Of a DNA stretch of 64,000 nt, positions 33,783 through 42,991 are shown piece after piece. A program made the translations under genes and the position numbers. How positions within the stretch are numbered: position 1 is the stretch's first letter; the number at the start of each line of letters is the position of its first letter. The notes under the pieces were generated by a model. The model saw only the letters and a program-made list of their open reading frames with translations. It was not told where the DNA came from and made no database searches. This DNA is from Rariloculus sp965263005. Its GTDB lineage: Bacteria; Pseudomonadota; Gammaproteobacteria; Steroidobacterales; Rariloculaceae. The stretch covers positions 1,364,001-1,428,000 of the forward strand of contig NZ_OZ253579.1 of assembly GCF_965263005.1 (NCBI RefSeq), written 5' to 3'.

Positions 33783-34577
33783 TTATTCTTCGGGGCGCTT
33801 GATGAACTCGCCGTAGAGCAGTTCCTCGGTGAACTCCACGCATTTGAATTCCATCAAGTGTGTTTCGGGTTCAGTGTTCCTATACAGACGAAAGCTCATT
33901 CTCCAGGGGCGGGAAAACGTATCGGGATCCTCGAGCGTGGCTTCGTAGTCGATCGCGTCGGGACCGGCGAACGTGTACCGTTCGACGACATGCAGTTGGT
34001 AGCCCGCGTGGTTGCCTGAGCGGTCGAGCCAGCCGAGTCCGTTGAAGCCCGTGACGTCGATGACGAGCGTGTCGCCTTCCCAACTCGCGTTCGACCAGCC
34101 CATCCAGCTATCGATCGACGACGGTTGATGATCGTCGAGATTGATGATTCTTGCTGCCCCCGCGAACTGATACGCGAACAGCATGGCGGCTTCGGAATGA
34201 AAGATCTGAATCGGGTAGGGCATGTAGTTCGCGCGCGGAGTGCCGGGCATGAAGCACTTGGCTTCGGGATCCTCGGTCCAGCGGCTCTCGAAGTTGCGTT
34301 GCTTCCGGGCCGCAGCCTCGGGCAGATACGGAATCTCGTCGCCTTCGACGATGCCCATGCCGGGCGGCACTGCCAGCAGCGCGCCGTACTCGGGAGGACC
34401 TGCGCTCGCGCCGTGCGTCAGGATGTCCCAGTTCGCCGTCGTCATCGATTGCCAGACTCCGCTGAAGTTCGGTTTGCCGTCGGAGAGACGCGGTATGTCC
34501 TGTTGAGCCCGGCCCGTGGCCGGCACCGCGAGCACGATTGCCGCGCAGAGGATCGAAACAGTGTGTCGTGTTCGCAT
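33783..34577 (-). CDS. Periplasmic protein related to the WGDPDLQGxW family
   Basis: 264 residues from ATG 34577, chosen because it begins a signal peptide ending ATGRAQQD; the longer frame is not protein-like. GKPNFSGVWQS at the mature start, MFAYQFAGAARIINLDD-type middle and WEGDTLVIDVTGFNG, ERYTFAGPDAIDYEATLEDPDTFSRPW follow the same block order as its two neighbours. A mature-part FMPGTPRANYMPYPIQIF segment resembles the family's substrate-facing loop. Function unknown. Starts 17 bases after the PQQ dehydrogenase gene, probably one operon. Confidence 0.72.
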   Translation of the reverse strand: MRTRHTVSILCAAIVLAVPATGRAQQDIPRLSDGKPNFSGVWQSMTTANWDILTHGASAGPPEYGALLAVPPGMGIVEGDEIPYLPEAAARKQRNFESRWTEDPEAKCFMPGTPRANYMPYPIQIFHSEAAMLFAYQFAGAARIINLDDHQPSSIDSWMGWSNASWEGDTLVIDVTGFNGLGWLDRSGNHAGYQLHVVERYTFAGPDAIDYEATLEDPDTFSRPWRMSFRLYRNTEPETHLMEFKCVEFTEELLYGEFIKRPEE

Positions 34578-34593
34578 GCCGTAATCCTTGTCG

Positions 34594-35871
34594 CTATTCG
34601 CCGGCGGGCTCGATGCGCAGTATCGAGCCGTTCGGCGTGAGCCTCGAGCTGCCTGGCCCGGCCTGCTGATCTCGTGATACGGCCAGGTAAATGTTGCCGT
34701 CCGGCCCCTGACGCACGTCGCGCACACGTGCGTCGAGCGGAACGAGCAGTGCGTCGCGCCGCTCCGCCTGCAGCGGCTGATTGAACGCCACGTGCTGGAG
34801 TTGCTGTCCGCTCAGGGCTCCTATGAAGTAGTGCCCCCGCCAGAGCGGGAACTGGTCGCCGTCGTAGATCATGATGCTCGACGGGCTGATCGCCGGCACC
34901 CAGAACATCACGGGCATCTCCATGCCGGGCCGGTACCAGGATTGCTCGGATGCCAGGTTGCCCGTGTAGATCTTGCCGAGCGATACGAGCGGCCAGCCAT
35001 AGTTGCTGCCCGGAGTCAGCCGGTTGAGCTCGTCGCCGGCCAACGGGCCGATCTCCGTCGCCCACAGTTCGCCGGTCTCGGGGTGCCAATCGAGTCCCTG
35101 CGCGTTGCGGTGACCATAGGTATAGATCTCCGGTTTCGCGTCGGCGCGCCCGACGAACGGGTTGTCGTCGGCCGCGCTGCCGTCGTCCTGCAGCCTGAGC
35201 ACCTTGCCGACGTGGCTTTCGAGGCTCTGAGCGAGCATGCGATAGCTTGGATCGTCGGTCAGATTGCCCGCGTCACGGTCACCGACCGTGAGGTAGATCA
35301 TGCCGTCGGGACCGGCCTCGGCCCGGCCCGCCGTTGCGCCCGTCCCCCAGGCGTCGGCGACGAAGACATCCTCGAGCCCCGTAAGCCGTTCCCCGTCGAA
35401 GTGCCCGCGCGCGAGCGCTATCGTCGTGTCTGCGCCGTCGCGCTGCTTCACATAGGAGAAAAAGAGCAGCCCGTTGCTCTCGAAATCAGGGTGCAGCACG
35501 ACCGAGTTCAGGCTTCGCGAGGCGAGGGAGTCGTCCGGCCAGCCTGCGATCGGCTCCGGATCGAGTTTCCCGTCGCGAATGATTCGCAAGCTGCCGGGCA
35601 GCTCGGTCACGAGCATGTCCGTGCCGCCGGGCAGAAACGCCAGGTGCCATGGCCGCACCAAGCCGTACGCGATCGTGACGACGCGAATGCGCACGAGCTC
35701 TCCCGGAGGACAGCCGCCGTGCGGCGCGCCGGTCACCGAGCAGACGCCGGGGGTGTAGGTGTCGAAGATCCAGGTTGCGTCCGGGACGTCGGATTGCGCC
35801 TGTTGGGCGATCGTTGGGGCCGCGGCCGCGAGGAGCGCGACCGCAAGCAGGGCTGTTCGATATGACGGCAT
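34594..35871 (-). CDS. PQQ-dependent sugar dehydrogenase (soluble GDH/Asd type)
   Basis: 425 residues from ATG 35871, giving a signal peptide ending PTIAQQ. GLVRPWHLAFLPGGTDMLVTELPGSLRII, SLNSVVLHPDFESNGLLFFSYV, YTYGHRNAQGLDWHPETGELWATEIGP and GSNYGWPLVS are the blade motifs of the soluble glucose/aldose sugar dehydrogenase beta-propeller (the GHRN histidine is catalytic; key parts quoted in order). It oxidises aldoses or related alcohols in the periplasm. The N-terminal CSVTGAPHGGCPPGELV insert with two cysteines is unusual. First gene of the minus-strand run to 32361. Confidence 0.88.
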   Translation of the reverse strand: MPSYRTALLAVALLAAAAPTIAQQAQSDVPDATWIFDTYTPGVCSVTGAPHGGCPPGELVRIRVVTIAYGLVRPWHLAFLPGGTDMLVTELPGSLRIIRDGKLDPEPIAGWPDDSLASRSLNSVVLHPDFESNGLLFFSYVKQRDGADTTIALARGHFDGERLTGLEDVFVADAWGTGATAGRAEAGPDGMIYLTVGDRDAGNLTDDPSYRMLAQSLESHVGKVLRLQDDGSAADDNPFVGRADAKPEIYTYGHRNAQGLDWHPETGELWATEIGPLAGDELNRLTPGSNYGWPLVSLGKIYTGNLASEQSWYRPGMEMPVMFWVPAISPSSIMIYDGDQFPLWRGHYFIGALSGQQLQHVAFNQPLQAERRDALLVPLDARVRDVRQGPDGNIYLAVSRDQQAGPGSSRLTPNGSILRIEPAGE

Positions 35872-36126
35872 GATTCCCCCGGGCTCAAGCTCGCACGCGC
35901 TCATGGTAGCAATGAACATAGGCCCACGGTCGCGCTGTCGTCAAGCAGCGGAGTTTTGCAGCGGCGGCGACGCGGCCGCCGGGTCTTGAGATCCACAACC
36001 AGGATTGCCGGCTTGCGGCGTTGTCGGGCTGCCAGGCGTGCTGCCTGCCTCGATTTGTCTGCCGGCGCCCGTTTCCGTATTGTGCGGGGTAACGTGCCCA
36101 GGCAACGACATGGTCCGGCCGGGACG

Positions 36127-37545
36127 ATGAGCAAGTGTGGTCGTAATCTCTCTCCCGCGTGGCCGCGGCTCGTTGCGGCTGCGATGCTCATGATCGGCGC
36201 ATCGATCGGGTCCTGGGCCCAGGCGCAGCAGGCCGAGCCCGACATCTCGCTGTTCTTCGCCACGGCCGAGCCCGACGAAGAGCGCGCAGCGGCCGCACGT
36301 CAGCAGATCGCCGGCCAATGGCGCGACGGCTATGCTGGCATGATCGTCGACTTGCTCGACTACCTGCGCCGCTCGAGCCTGCTGCAGCCGCAATCGTGGA
36401 TCCGCCTGAATCAGCTTGCGCAGTTCCTGGGCGAGCAGACGGGCCAGGAGTTCGGTCTCGACGTCGATGCCTGGCACCAGTGGCTATGGAGTCAGGCTTA
36501 CGAGCCGCATCCTGAGTACGAGACTTTCAAGGGCCTCTTGTACAGTCGGATCGACCGGCGCTTTGAGCAATTCTTCGGTGCACCGGGCGAAACGGAAATC
36601 CGCCTCGATGAGATCCAGTGGGGCGGCGTGACCGTCAACGGCATCCCGCCGCTCGACCACCCCGACTACATCGATGCCGCCGACGCCGACTATCTCGACG
36701 ATTTCAATATCGTCTTCGGCATGTCGTTCGGCGGTGAGTCGAGGGCCTATCCGAAGCGCATCCTCGCCTGGCACGAGCTTGCGCTCGACCGGATCGGCGA
36801 CCGTGAGCTCACGATCGTTTACTGCACGCTCTGCGGCACCGTCATCCCGTACGACAGTACGGTCGGCGGCGAGTTGCGCGTCTTCGGGACGAGCGGATTG
36901 CTCTATCAATCGAACAAGCTCATGTTCGATGCGGAAACGCTGAGTCTATGGTCGAGCTTGACCGGCGAGCCCGTCGTCGGGCCGCTCGTGGGTTCGGGAC
37001 TGCGCCTGACCGCGCTGCCCGTCGTCACGACGACCTGGGGCGAATGGCGGCGCGAGCACCCCGATACGACCGTGCTGTCGCTCGAGACCGGTCACGTTCG
37101 CGACTACTCCGAGGGCGCGGCATATCGCGGTTACTTCGCGACCGATGCGCTCATGTTCGACGTGTCTCGCCGGGATGCGCGCTTGCTCAACAAGGCCGAG
37201 GTCCTCGTGTTCCGGTTCGCGGACCCCTCGATCCGGCCGACGGCGGTCAGCGCGGATTTTCTGCTCGAGCAGCCCATCTACGAGCTTGAGATGGAAGGAA
37301 CGCGGCTCGTCGTCGTGACGAGCCTGGCCGGCGCGAACCGGGTCTATGCGTCGGACGAGTATCGGTTCGACAGCCTCGACGAGCGCGGCCGTGTCATTGA
37401 CGATATGGGCCGCGTCTGGCTCGTCGGGGAGGACGCGCTGCGCGCGTCGTTCGATGACGGCATCGCGCTGCCCCGCGTACCGGCGCACCGGGCGTTCTGG
37501 TTCGGGTGGTACGCGCAATACCCCGAAACCGTGCTGATCAGGTGA
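36127..37545 (+). CDS. DUF3179 domain exported protein
   Basis: 472 residues from ATG 36127, the start that gives a signal peptide ending WAQAQQ. The C-terminal two thirds hold the DUF3179 block: SFGGESRAYPKRILAWHE, TIVYCTLCGTVIPYDS with CTLC, FGTSGLLYQSNKLMFD and SLWSSLTGEPVVGPLVG. The family is periplasmic and of unknown function; the CxxC may bind metal or be redox-active. It is divergent from the PQQ dehydrogenase gene, about 255 bases away, and is followed by the second DUF6152 gene. Confidence 0.85.
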   Translation: MSKCGRNLSPAWPRLVAAAMLMIGASIGSWAQAQQAEPDISLFFATAEPDEERAAAARQQIAGQWRDGYAGMIVDLLDYLRRSSLLQPQSWIRLNQLAQFLGEQTGQEFGLDVDAWHQWLWSQAYEPHPEYETFKGLLYSRIDRRFEQFFGAPGETEIRLDEIQWGGVTVNGIPPLDHPDYIDAADADYLDDFNIVFGMSFGGESRAYPKRILAWHELALDRIGDRELTIVYCTLCGTVIPYDSTVGGELRVFGTSGLLYQSNKLMFDAETLSLWSSLTGEPVVGPLVGSGLRLTALPVVTTTWGEWRREHPDTTVLSLETGHVRDYSEGAAYRGYFATDALMFDVSRRDARLLNKAEVLVFRFADPSIRPTAVSADFLLEQPIYELEMEGTRLVVVTSLAGANRVYASDEYRFDSLDERGRVIDDMGRVWLVGEDALRASFDDGIALPRVPAHRAFWFGWYAQYPETVLIR

Positions 37546-37738
37546 TGCAGAGGGGGCGGAGGCACTGCTGCGGATTGGGGGGAGTGCCGATCCAGTCCGG
37601 CTGCGGATGAGCCGCGGGCGCGCGCTACGGCGTGCGTCGGGATGGCGGAAAGGCTATTGTATCGCTGTCACTTGGCCATCCGATCATGCTGGCTCCGCAG
37701 AGTCTGGATGCCGCTTGTTGAGAAAGGAGATGGATCCG

Positions 37739-38155
37739 ATGCGACTGAGAATCTTGAGCGTAACCGCGGCCAGTGCGTTGTTCGCGGCTGCTGCGATACC
37801 GGCCCTGGCGCACCATTCGTTCGCCGCGGAGTTCGACGTCACCCGTCCGGTCAGGCTTTCCGGTGTTGTCCAACGCATGGAGTTCAGTAACCCGCATTCG
37901 TGGATTTACATCGAAGTCACTACGGTCGACGGCGACGTCCAGGAGTGGGCGATCGAGGGCGCGGCGCCGAACGCGTTGCTCAGGCGCGGCTGGAACCGCA
38001 ATTCGCTGCCCGCGGGCACGGCCATTGACGTCGCGGGGTTCCAGGCCAGGGACCGGTCGTTCCGGGCCGCGGGTCGCGAGGTCACGCTGCCGGACGGCTC
38101 GAACCTGTTCGTCGGCTCAACCGGCGCCGGCGCCGCTCCGGCCTCGGAGGAATAG
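37739..38155 (+). CDS. DUF6152-family exported protein, second copy
   Basis: 138 residues from ATG 37739, which has AAAGGAG ten bases upstream; an ATG at 37730 sits too close to that site. The signal peptide ends ALAHHSFAAEFD. VVQRMEFSNPHSWIYIEV, WAIEGAAPNALLRRG and VTLPDGSNLF align position by position with the DUF6152 protein at 32361-32771. The HH pair at the mature N-terminus is conserved in both. Function unknown, probably periplasmic metal binding. Confidence 0.85.
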   Translation: MRLRILSVTAASALFAAAAIPALAHHSFAAEFDVTRPVRLSGVVQRMEFSNPHSWIYIEVTTVDGDVQEWAIEGAAPNALLRRGWNRNSLPAGTAIDVAGFQARDRSFRAAGREVTLPDGSNLFVGSTGAGAAPASEE

Positions 38156-38207
38156 GGGCGATTTCTTCAGTTGGGCCGCGCGGTCACGGCTGCGTGGTCG
38201 GGGCCAT

Positions 38208-38373
38208 CTAGCAGCCCGTGGCGAAAGTCCCCCTGCATTCGACCGGCGATGCATCCCGGCTGACTGCGTTGCTCGTCAGTCGAATATTCCCGATATTCTC
38301 CCTCCTCGCGCCTTGTCAGCCGGGCGCCTCGCCGCTCTCGGTGCGACGCGGGACTTTCGCCACGGGCTGCTAG
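38208..38373. repeat. REPIN-like inverted repeat pair
   Basis: A perfect 24-base inverted repeat (38208-38231 with 38350-38373, outer ends CTAG, core GCCCGTGGCGAAAGTCC) encloses a further 10-base pair CCCGGCTGAC / GTCAGCCGGG (38255-38264, 38315-38324). The right half is closely similar to a single copy at 59587-59635. It is wholly intergenic, between two converging genes, as expected for REP doublets mobilised by a RAYT. Confidence 0.75.
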
Positions 38374-38431
38374 CTACGGCGGCAGGTTCGCGCTGCGCCG
38401 CTCCTCCCCGCGAGTTCGGCGCCGGGCCCCA

Positions 38432-39541
38432 TTATTCGCCGGCATTGATATCGAAGAACTCGGTCTCTTCCTCGGGCAGCGGACCGAGGCCGGTCGGCCG
38501 CTCGGGAATCGGCTCGCCGGCGGCGACGGCTTCTTCGGCGCGCCGATCGTAAGCGCGCTCGCCGCTCAGCGAGTGGTCGACCGCACCGTTGCCTTCATGA
38601 CACGAGTACTCGTACAGCCTGTAACCGGGCTGCGCCGTCAGCATCAGCCGCACTGTGAACGGCGACGTGTATGTGACGGGGTCTTCAACTCTCGCGGTGT
38701 ACTCGATCATCCCGGGATCCACGCGCGTGAACCGCTCGGTGATCGTCATTTCGGTGCTGTGGCGCGTGCCGTTGCCGTTCGGGCCGATGCTCGTCAAGTC
38801 GGTCAGGTTGTGCGTCTCGACGACGAGCGTGTCGCCGTCCCAGTAGCCGCGCGAGTTGCCGAGGTATTGACGGATATCGTCGGTCATGTGCGGGCGCCCG
38901 TCGAGCTTGATGATGCGCGTGTCGTGAATCATCTCGTAGCTGATCGCGACGGAGTCCGGTGTCTGCAGGATTCTCAGCCCGTTGCCGTAAACGACGGGAA
39001 ACTTCGAGCCGAGGACGCCGCGCGTGATGCAGCGGTCGTACAGTGTGAAATCCTCGAAGTCGTCGAACGGGCCCGACCCGAACGTGCCGCGGTCGCGCGG
39101 TGCGGCCCGCGCGAGCCCTGCCTCGGTCATCGGCGGAATGCGTCCGTCGGGTGGATCGATGATCTGGGACGTGAAGCCGAATGTACGGATCCCGCGCTCG
39201 CCGCGCGCTGAGAAGTTCTGGACGTTGCGCGTGCGGTCGAGCTGCTCGTCGTCGTTACTCGCGCGCTCCGCAAACTCCTCTGGCGTGAGCTTGTCGCGGT
39301 CGCCGAACTCCTCGGGCCGCTGCCGAGGAATGCTGAGCATGTCGTCCGTGCTCCAGGTGCCCGAAAAGTCCGGGTGGCCCCAGGAAGTGCGCGGCACTTC
39401 CCAATCGGGGTCGACGACCGCGGCCGCGGCATCTTCGGCCGGCATGGCGCGAGTCGATGATTGTGCCCGCGCCGTGCCCGCAAGTAGCGATCCGGCGAGC
39501 ACCGTGGCGGCCAACGTGATCGACACCAGTTTGTTGCACAT
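38432..39541 (-). CDS. Periplasmic protein of the WGHPDFSGTW type
   Basis: 369 residues, signal peptide ending AGTARAQS. RTSWGHPDFSGTWSTDD, RPEEFGDRDKLTPEEFAER, RIIKLDGRPHM, NSRGYWDGDTLVVETHNL, ERFTRVDPGMIEYTARVEDP and EYSCHEGN repeat the block order of the protein at 32798-33769, to which it is clearly paralogous. The C-terminus is acidic. Function unknown. Downstream (to 38373) lies the REPIN-like repeat. Confidence 0.75.
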   Translation of the reverse strand: MCNKLVSITLAATVLAGSLLAGTARAQSSTRAMPAEDAAAAVVDPDWEVPRTSWGHPDFSGTWSTDDMLSIPRQRPEEFGDRDKLTPEEFAERASNDDEQLDRTRNVQNFSARGERGIRTFGFTSQIIDPPDGRIPPMTEAGLARAAPRDRGTFGSGPFDDFEDFTLYDRCITRGVLGSKFPVVYGNGLRILQTPDSVAISYEMIHDTRIIKLDGRPHMTDDIRQYLGNSRGYWDGDTLVVETHNLTDLTSIGPNGNGTRHSTEMTITERFTRVDPGMIEYTARVEDPVTYTSPFTVRLMLTAQPGYRLYEYSCHEGNGAVDHSLSGERAYDRRAEEAVAAGEPIPERPTGLGPLPEEETEFFDINAGE

Positions 39542-39639
39542 GACACCGTCTCTCGTTGGCCCGATTATTGGCTGTGAGCATAGGCGATTCGATCGATTGA
39601 CGCCATCGGCCGTGCAGCATTCGGCGCGGGCTCGAGCGC

Positions 39640-40151
39640 TTCGCGAGGCGTTCGCCGCCGGCGCCCAGATCGGAGAGAACGGTCACCTGATCGCATCGTT
39701 CGACTACTACAACGTCGACCGGGTCTATGGGCTCCAGGGCCGTGAATGGGGACAGCGGGGCTGGGCAATGATCACCGTACGGGCCGGCACGGTCCCGCGC
39801 AGGTTCTACGCCCAGGACGTCCATTCAACCAGGATCACCACGGGTGGAATCATCCCCAGCGGCCCGCTCGGGGGCACCCAATTCTTCGACGGCGAAGCCG
39901 TGGCCTCGCCGATGGGCGAGGTCCACGGCAGCGTCATGATCGGCGGCGGTAATCCGGATCTGGCCGTCCGCCGGGAGTCGCTCGCGCCGCAGGACACCCG
40001 CAGCAGTTTCTTCGCGCACTACACGCACGATCTCGGCAACGACAGGCAGATATTCGCGCAGGCCCTCAGGGGTTATCACCAGGTCCTCTCGAACCCCTCG
40101 CCAACCGGCTTTGCGCCCGCCTGGTCGACGCGGGTGTTCAGCGACAATCCT
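39640..40151 (+). pseudogene. TonB-dependent receptor, internal fragment
   Basis: A start-less stretch encodes REAFAAGAQIGENGHLIASF, DYYNVDRVYGLQGREWGQRG, FYAQDVHSTRITTGGIIPSG and FFAHYTHDLGNDRQIFAQAL, alternating polar/hydrophobic segments typical of the barrel-proximal region of TonB-dependent receptors. It ends at a TAA at 40152. Plug N-terminus and the C-terminal barrel are missing. Probably the remains of a receptor deleted on both sides. Confidence 0.5.
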
Positions 40152-40152
40152 T

Positions 40153-40389
40153 AATTGCGAGAACTTCAACAAGGCAACGGCGCTCAGGGCCGTTGCCTGG
40201 ACGATCTACCTCAACGATATCCCCGAGGGCGAAGGCGAGACCGAATTCATCTGGCAGAAACTCAGGGTCCAGCCTGAAGCGGGGATGTGCCTGCTCTGGC
40301 CCACTCAGTTCACACACACGCACAGAGGGAATCCGGTCTATTCGACGACGAAGTACATCGCGACCGGCCCGTTAACATATGATGTGTAA
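40153..40389 (+). pseudogene. 2OG-Fe(II) oxygenase, C-terminal fragment
   Basis: In another frame right after the receptor fragment, WTIYLNDIPEGEGETEFIWQ, LRVQPEAGMCLLWP and FTHTHRGNPVYSTTKYIATG match the C-terminal half of prolyl-4-hydroxylase-like oxygenases: the distal iron histidine lies in FTHTHRG. The N-terminal HxD iron motif is absent. Two unrelated gene ends joined within one base show a deletion junction. Confidence 0.6.
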
Positions 40390-40431
40390 CCGGCCGGCGT
40401 AGAATCGGAGCTCGATCGCGGGAGGGCGGAC

Positions 40432-41079
40432 ATGAGCGGTTTTCTGTCACGGCGGGAGATGCTCAAGCGTGCGGCCGCGGCCGGAGCCGCGACGGCCGTT
40501 CCGCGGGGCGCACTGTCGCAGGCGCTTTCAGCCGCCCGCGCTCCGGAATCCTTCGAGAACCTTACGGCTCCGCACTCGCGGATTCTGAACGCGATCGTTG
40601 CCCGGCTGATCCCGAGCGACGAGAACGGGCCGGGCGCGCTCGAGGCCGGTGCGGCCCACTACATCGACCGCGCTCTGGCCGGCGCGTTGGCGTCGTCGCA
40701 GTCTCGCTACGCCGCGGGACTCGATGCGGTCGATGCGCATGCGCGCACAACAGCCGGGCGGCCGTTCGTGGACCTCGACGTGGGCGAGCAGGACGCCGTG
40801 CTCGGCGACCTCGAGCAGAACGTTGCCGACGGATTTACGCCAGACGCCGCAGCGTTCTTCGAGATGGTCCTTCAGCATACGATCGAGGGGACGTTTTGCG
40901 ATCCTCACTACGGCGGCAACCGGGATTTCATCGGCTGGGAGATGCTCGCCTATCCGGGCCTTCGTCTCGGCGTCGGCGCAGCGCAGCAGGCAATGGACGC
41001 CCGGCCTGAAATGACGAGGATCACCGCCTACGATCTGCCGATGTTCGATTCTCCGGATGACGACGGTGGGTCGCCGTGA
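40432..41079 (+). CDS. Gluconate 2-dehydrogenase subunit 3-like Tat protein
   Basis: 215 residues. SRREMLKRAAAAGAATAVP is a twin-arginine signal. LNAIVARLIPSDENGPGALEAG and the C-terminal IGWEMLAYPG are typical of the small (gamma) subunit of membrane-bound gluconate/sorbose-type dehydrogenases. It carries the flavin subunit across the membrane by piggyback Tat export. Its TGA overlaps the GTG of the large subunit by four bases, so the two are co-translated. Confidence 0.88.
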   Translation: MSGFLSRREMLKRAAAAGAATAVPRGALSQALSAARAPESFENLTAPHSRILNAIVARLIPSDENGPGALEAGAAHYIDRALAGALASSQSRYAAGLDAVDAHARTTAGRPFVDLDVGEQDAVLGDLEQNVADGFTPDAAAFFEMVLQHTIEGTFCDPHYGGNRDFIGWEMLAYPGLRLGVGAAQQAMDARPEMTRITAYDLPMFDSPDDDGGSP

Positions 41080-42782
41080 CCGTAACGCTGGCACCCACGG
41101 ACGTCGTCGTCGTCGGTCTCGGCGGCGTCGGCGGCGTGGCTGTCCTGCCGCTCGCCGAGGCGGGAATGGATGTCGTCGGACTCGAAGCCGGCACGTGGCT
41201 TTCGCCGCGGGATTTCGCGCCCGACGAGTTGCGCAACAACTATCGCGGTTGGCCGCAGGCGGCGCAGAAAGCGAATCGCGAGATCCCCGTGCACCGTGCG
41301 AACGCGTCGGCGCCCGATTCGCCGCGCGCGAGCATTCATCCGATGATGAACGGCGTCGGCGGTACGACGCTGCATTATTGGGGGCAAAGCTGGCGGCTGA
41401 ATCCGTGGGATTTCCGGGTCGTCAGCGAAACGGCGCGCCGCTACGGGGCATCGCGCATTCCTGCAGGATCCACGGTCGAGGATTGGCCGTTCGGGCTCGA
41501 GGAGATCGAGCCGTTCTATGACCGTGTCGAGTATGAGATCGGGGTTTCGGGGCAGGCCGGCAACGTAAACGGCAGCATCGACGAGCGCGGCAACATCTTT
41601 GAAGGGCGTCGCGGGCGCGAGTATCCGATGCCGCCGCTCAGGGGCACGCAATTCACCGACCTCATGGGCGACGCCGCACGCAGGCTCGGCTGGCATCCGT
41701 TCCCCGGACCTGCCGCGATCAACTCGGAGACCTACGACGATCGCTCACCATGCCTTTACCACGGCTTTTGCAGTCGTGGCGGCTGCCACGTCGAGGCGAA
41801 GAACTCAACGGCCGTCTCGACGATTCCGAAGGCCAGCCGCACCGGCAACCTTCGAATCGTGACCGAAGCGCACGTCACGAGGATCGACGTCGATAGCGAC
41901 GGCCGCGCGAGTGCCATCGAGTATCTCAAGGACGGAGAAAGCTATATTCAACCGGCCCGAGTGATCCTGCTTGCGAGCTATACCTACGAGAACGTGCGTC
42001 TGTTGCTGTTGTCGACATCGGACGCCTGGCCGAACGGGTTGTCGAACAATGGCGGGCAGGTCGGCCGGCACTACATGACCCATAACTCGCGCGCCGGTGT
42101 GCTTGCGCTCTTCCCCCACAACGTGAATCGCTGGTATGGCCTGCCGGCGCAGGGCATCGCCATCGACGATTGGGCCGACGACAATTTTGATCATGCAGGC
42201 CTCGACTTCATCGGCGGCGGCAATCTGTGGGTCTACTCCGACCAGCGGCCGATCGAGGCGGCGAGCATGAGCACGTTCGGCCGCGCGCCTCGGTGGGGCT
42301 CGGAGTGGAAGGCGTTCGTCATGCAGAACGCCGGCCGCTGGGCGAACGCGTATCTGCAAAAGACGACATTGCCTTACGAAGACAACTATCTCGACCTTCA
42401 CCCCACGGTCACGGACCCGCTCGGATACCCGGTCTGCCGGATCACCGCCGATTTCAAGGACAACGAGAGAAAGCTCGCAAGCTACATTCAGGACCGGACG
42501 GAGGAGTGGCTTCGCGAGGCCGGTGCGATCGCGACGGTGCGTCAGCCTATCGGGCCGATGGGACCGTCCACGCACGCCTATGGCGGCACGCGCATGGGGG
42601 ACGATCCGGAAACGAACGTCGTCGACCGCTGGGGGTTCTCGCACGAGGTTCCGAACCTCGGTGTACTCGGTGCTTCGGTCATGGGCACGAGCGGTGCGCA
42701 CAATCCAACGCTTACGGCGCAAGCGCTCGCCTGGCGGACGGCCGAGCATCTCGTCGAGAACTGGGCCACGACTTCCGGCTGA
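41076..42782 (+). CDS. GMC-family flavoprotein, gluconate dehydrogenase large subunit-like
   Basis: 568 residues from GTG 41076. VVVGLGGVGGVAVLPLAEAG is the FAD-binding GxGxxG (14-19), followed by NGVGGTTLHYWGQSWR (the GMC motif that positions FAD) and a C-terminal THAYGGTRMGDDPETNVVD...GTSGAHNPTLTAQALAWR, the GMC C-domain with the catalytic His-Asn. It oxidises a polyol or sugar acid in the periplasm together with the subunit at 40432 and usually a cytochrome. No cytochrome subunit follows directly here. The signal is on the small subunit, as expected. Confidence 0.88.
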   Translation: MTVTLAPTDVVVVGLGGVGGVAVLPLAEAGMDVVGLEAGTWLSPRDFAPDELRNNYRGWPQAAQKANREIPVHRANASAPDSPRASIHPMMNGVGGTTLHYWGQSWRLNPWDFRVVSETARRYGASRIPAGSTVEDWPFGLEEIEPFYDRVEYEIGVSGQAGNVNGSIDERGNIFEGRRGREYPMPPLRGTQFTDLMGDAARRLGWHPFPGPAAINSETYDDRSPCLYHGFCSRGGCHVEAKNSTAVSTIPKASRTGNLRIVTEAHVTRIDVDSDGRASAIEYLKDGESYIQPARVILLASYTYENVRLLLLSTSDAWPNGLSNNGGQVGRHYMTHNSRAGVLALFPHNVNRWYGLPAQGIAIDDWADDNFDHAGLDFIGGGNLWVYSDQRPIEAASMSTFGRAPRWGSEWKAFVMQNAGRWANAYLQKTTLPYEDNYLDLHPTVTDPLGYPVCRITADFKDNERKLASYIQDRTEEWLREAGAIATVRQPIGPMGPSTHAYGGTRMGDDPETNVVDRWGFSHEVPNLGVLGASVMGTSGAHNPTLTAQALAWRTAEHLVENWATTSG

Positions 42783-42991
42783 CGCCGGCGCCGGCTTCCA
42801 TCGCGGCGGTCTCACCAGCCCGACTTCGTGACTTCAGGAGGAGTGCCTGATCATAGGGCGGGTGTTGGCGGTCTGCTGGCGCAGTTTCGGCTTACGGGCA
42901 CGTGTTTCCAAGCCGGTGTCATCGCTCTGCCGCCGTTCGGCACGTTCTGATACGCTTGACGGACACCCGTCAATCGACCACGGAGGCCGCG

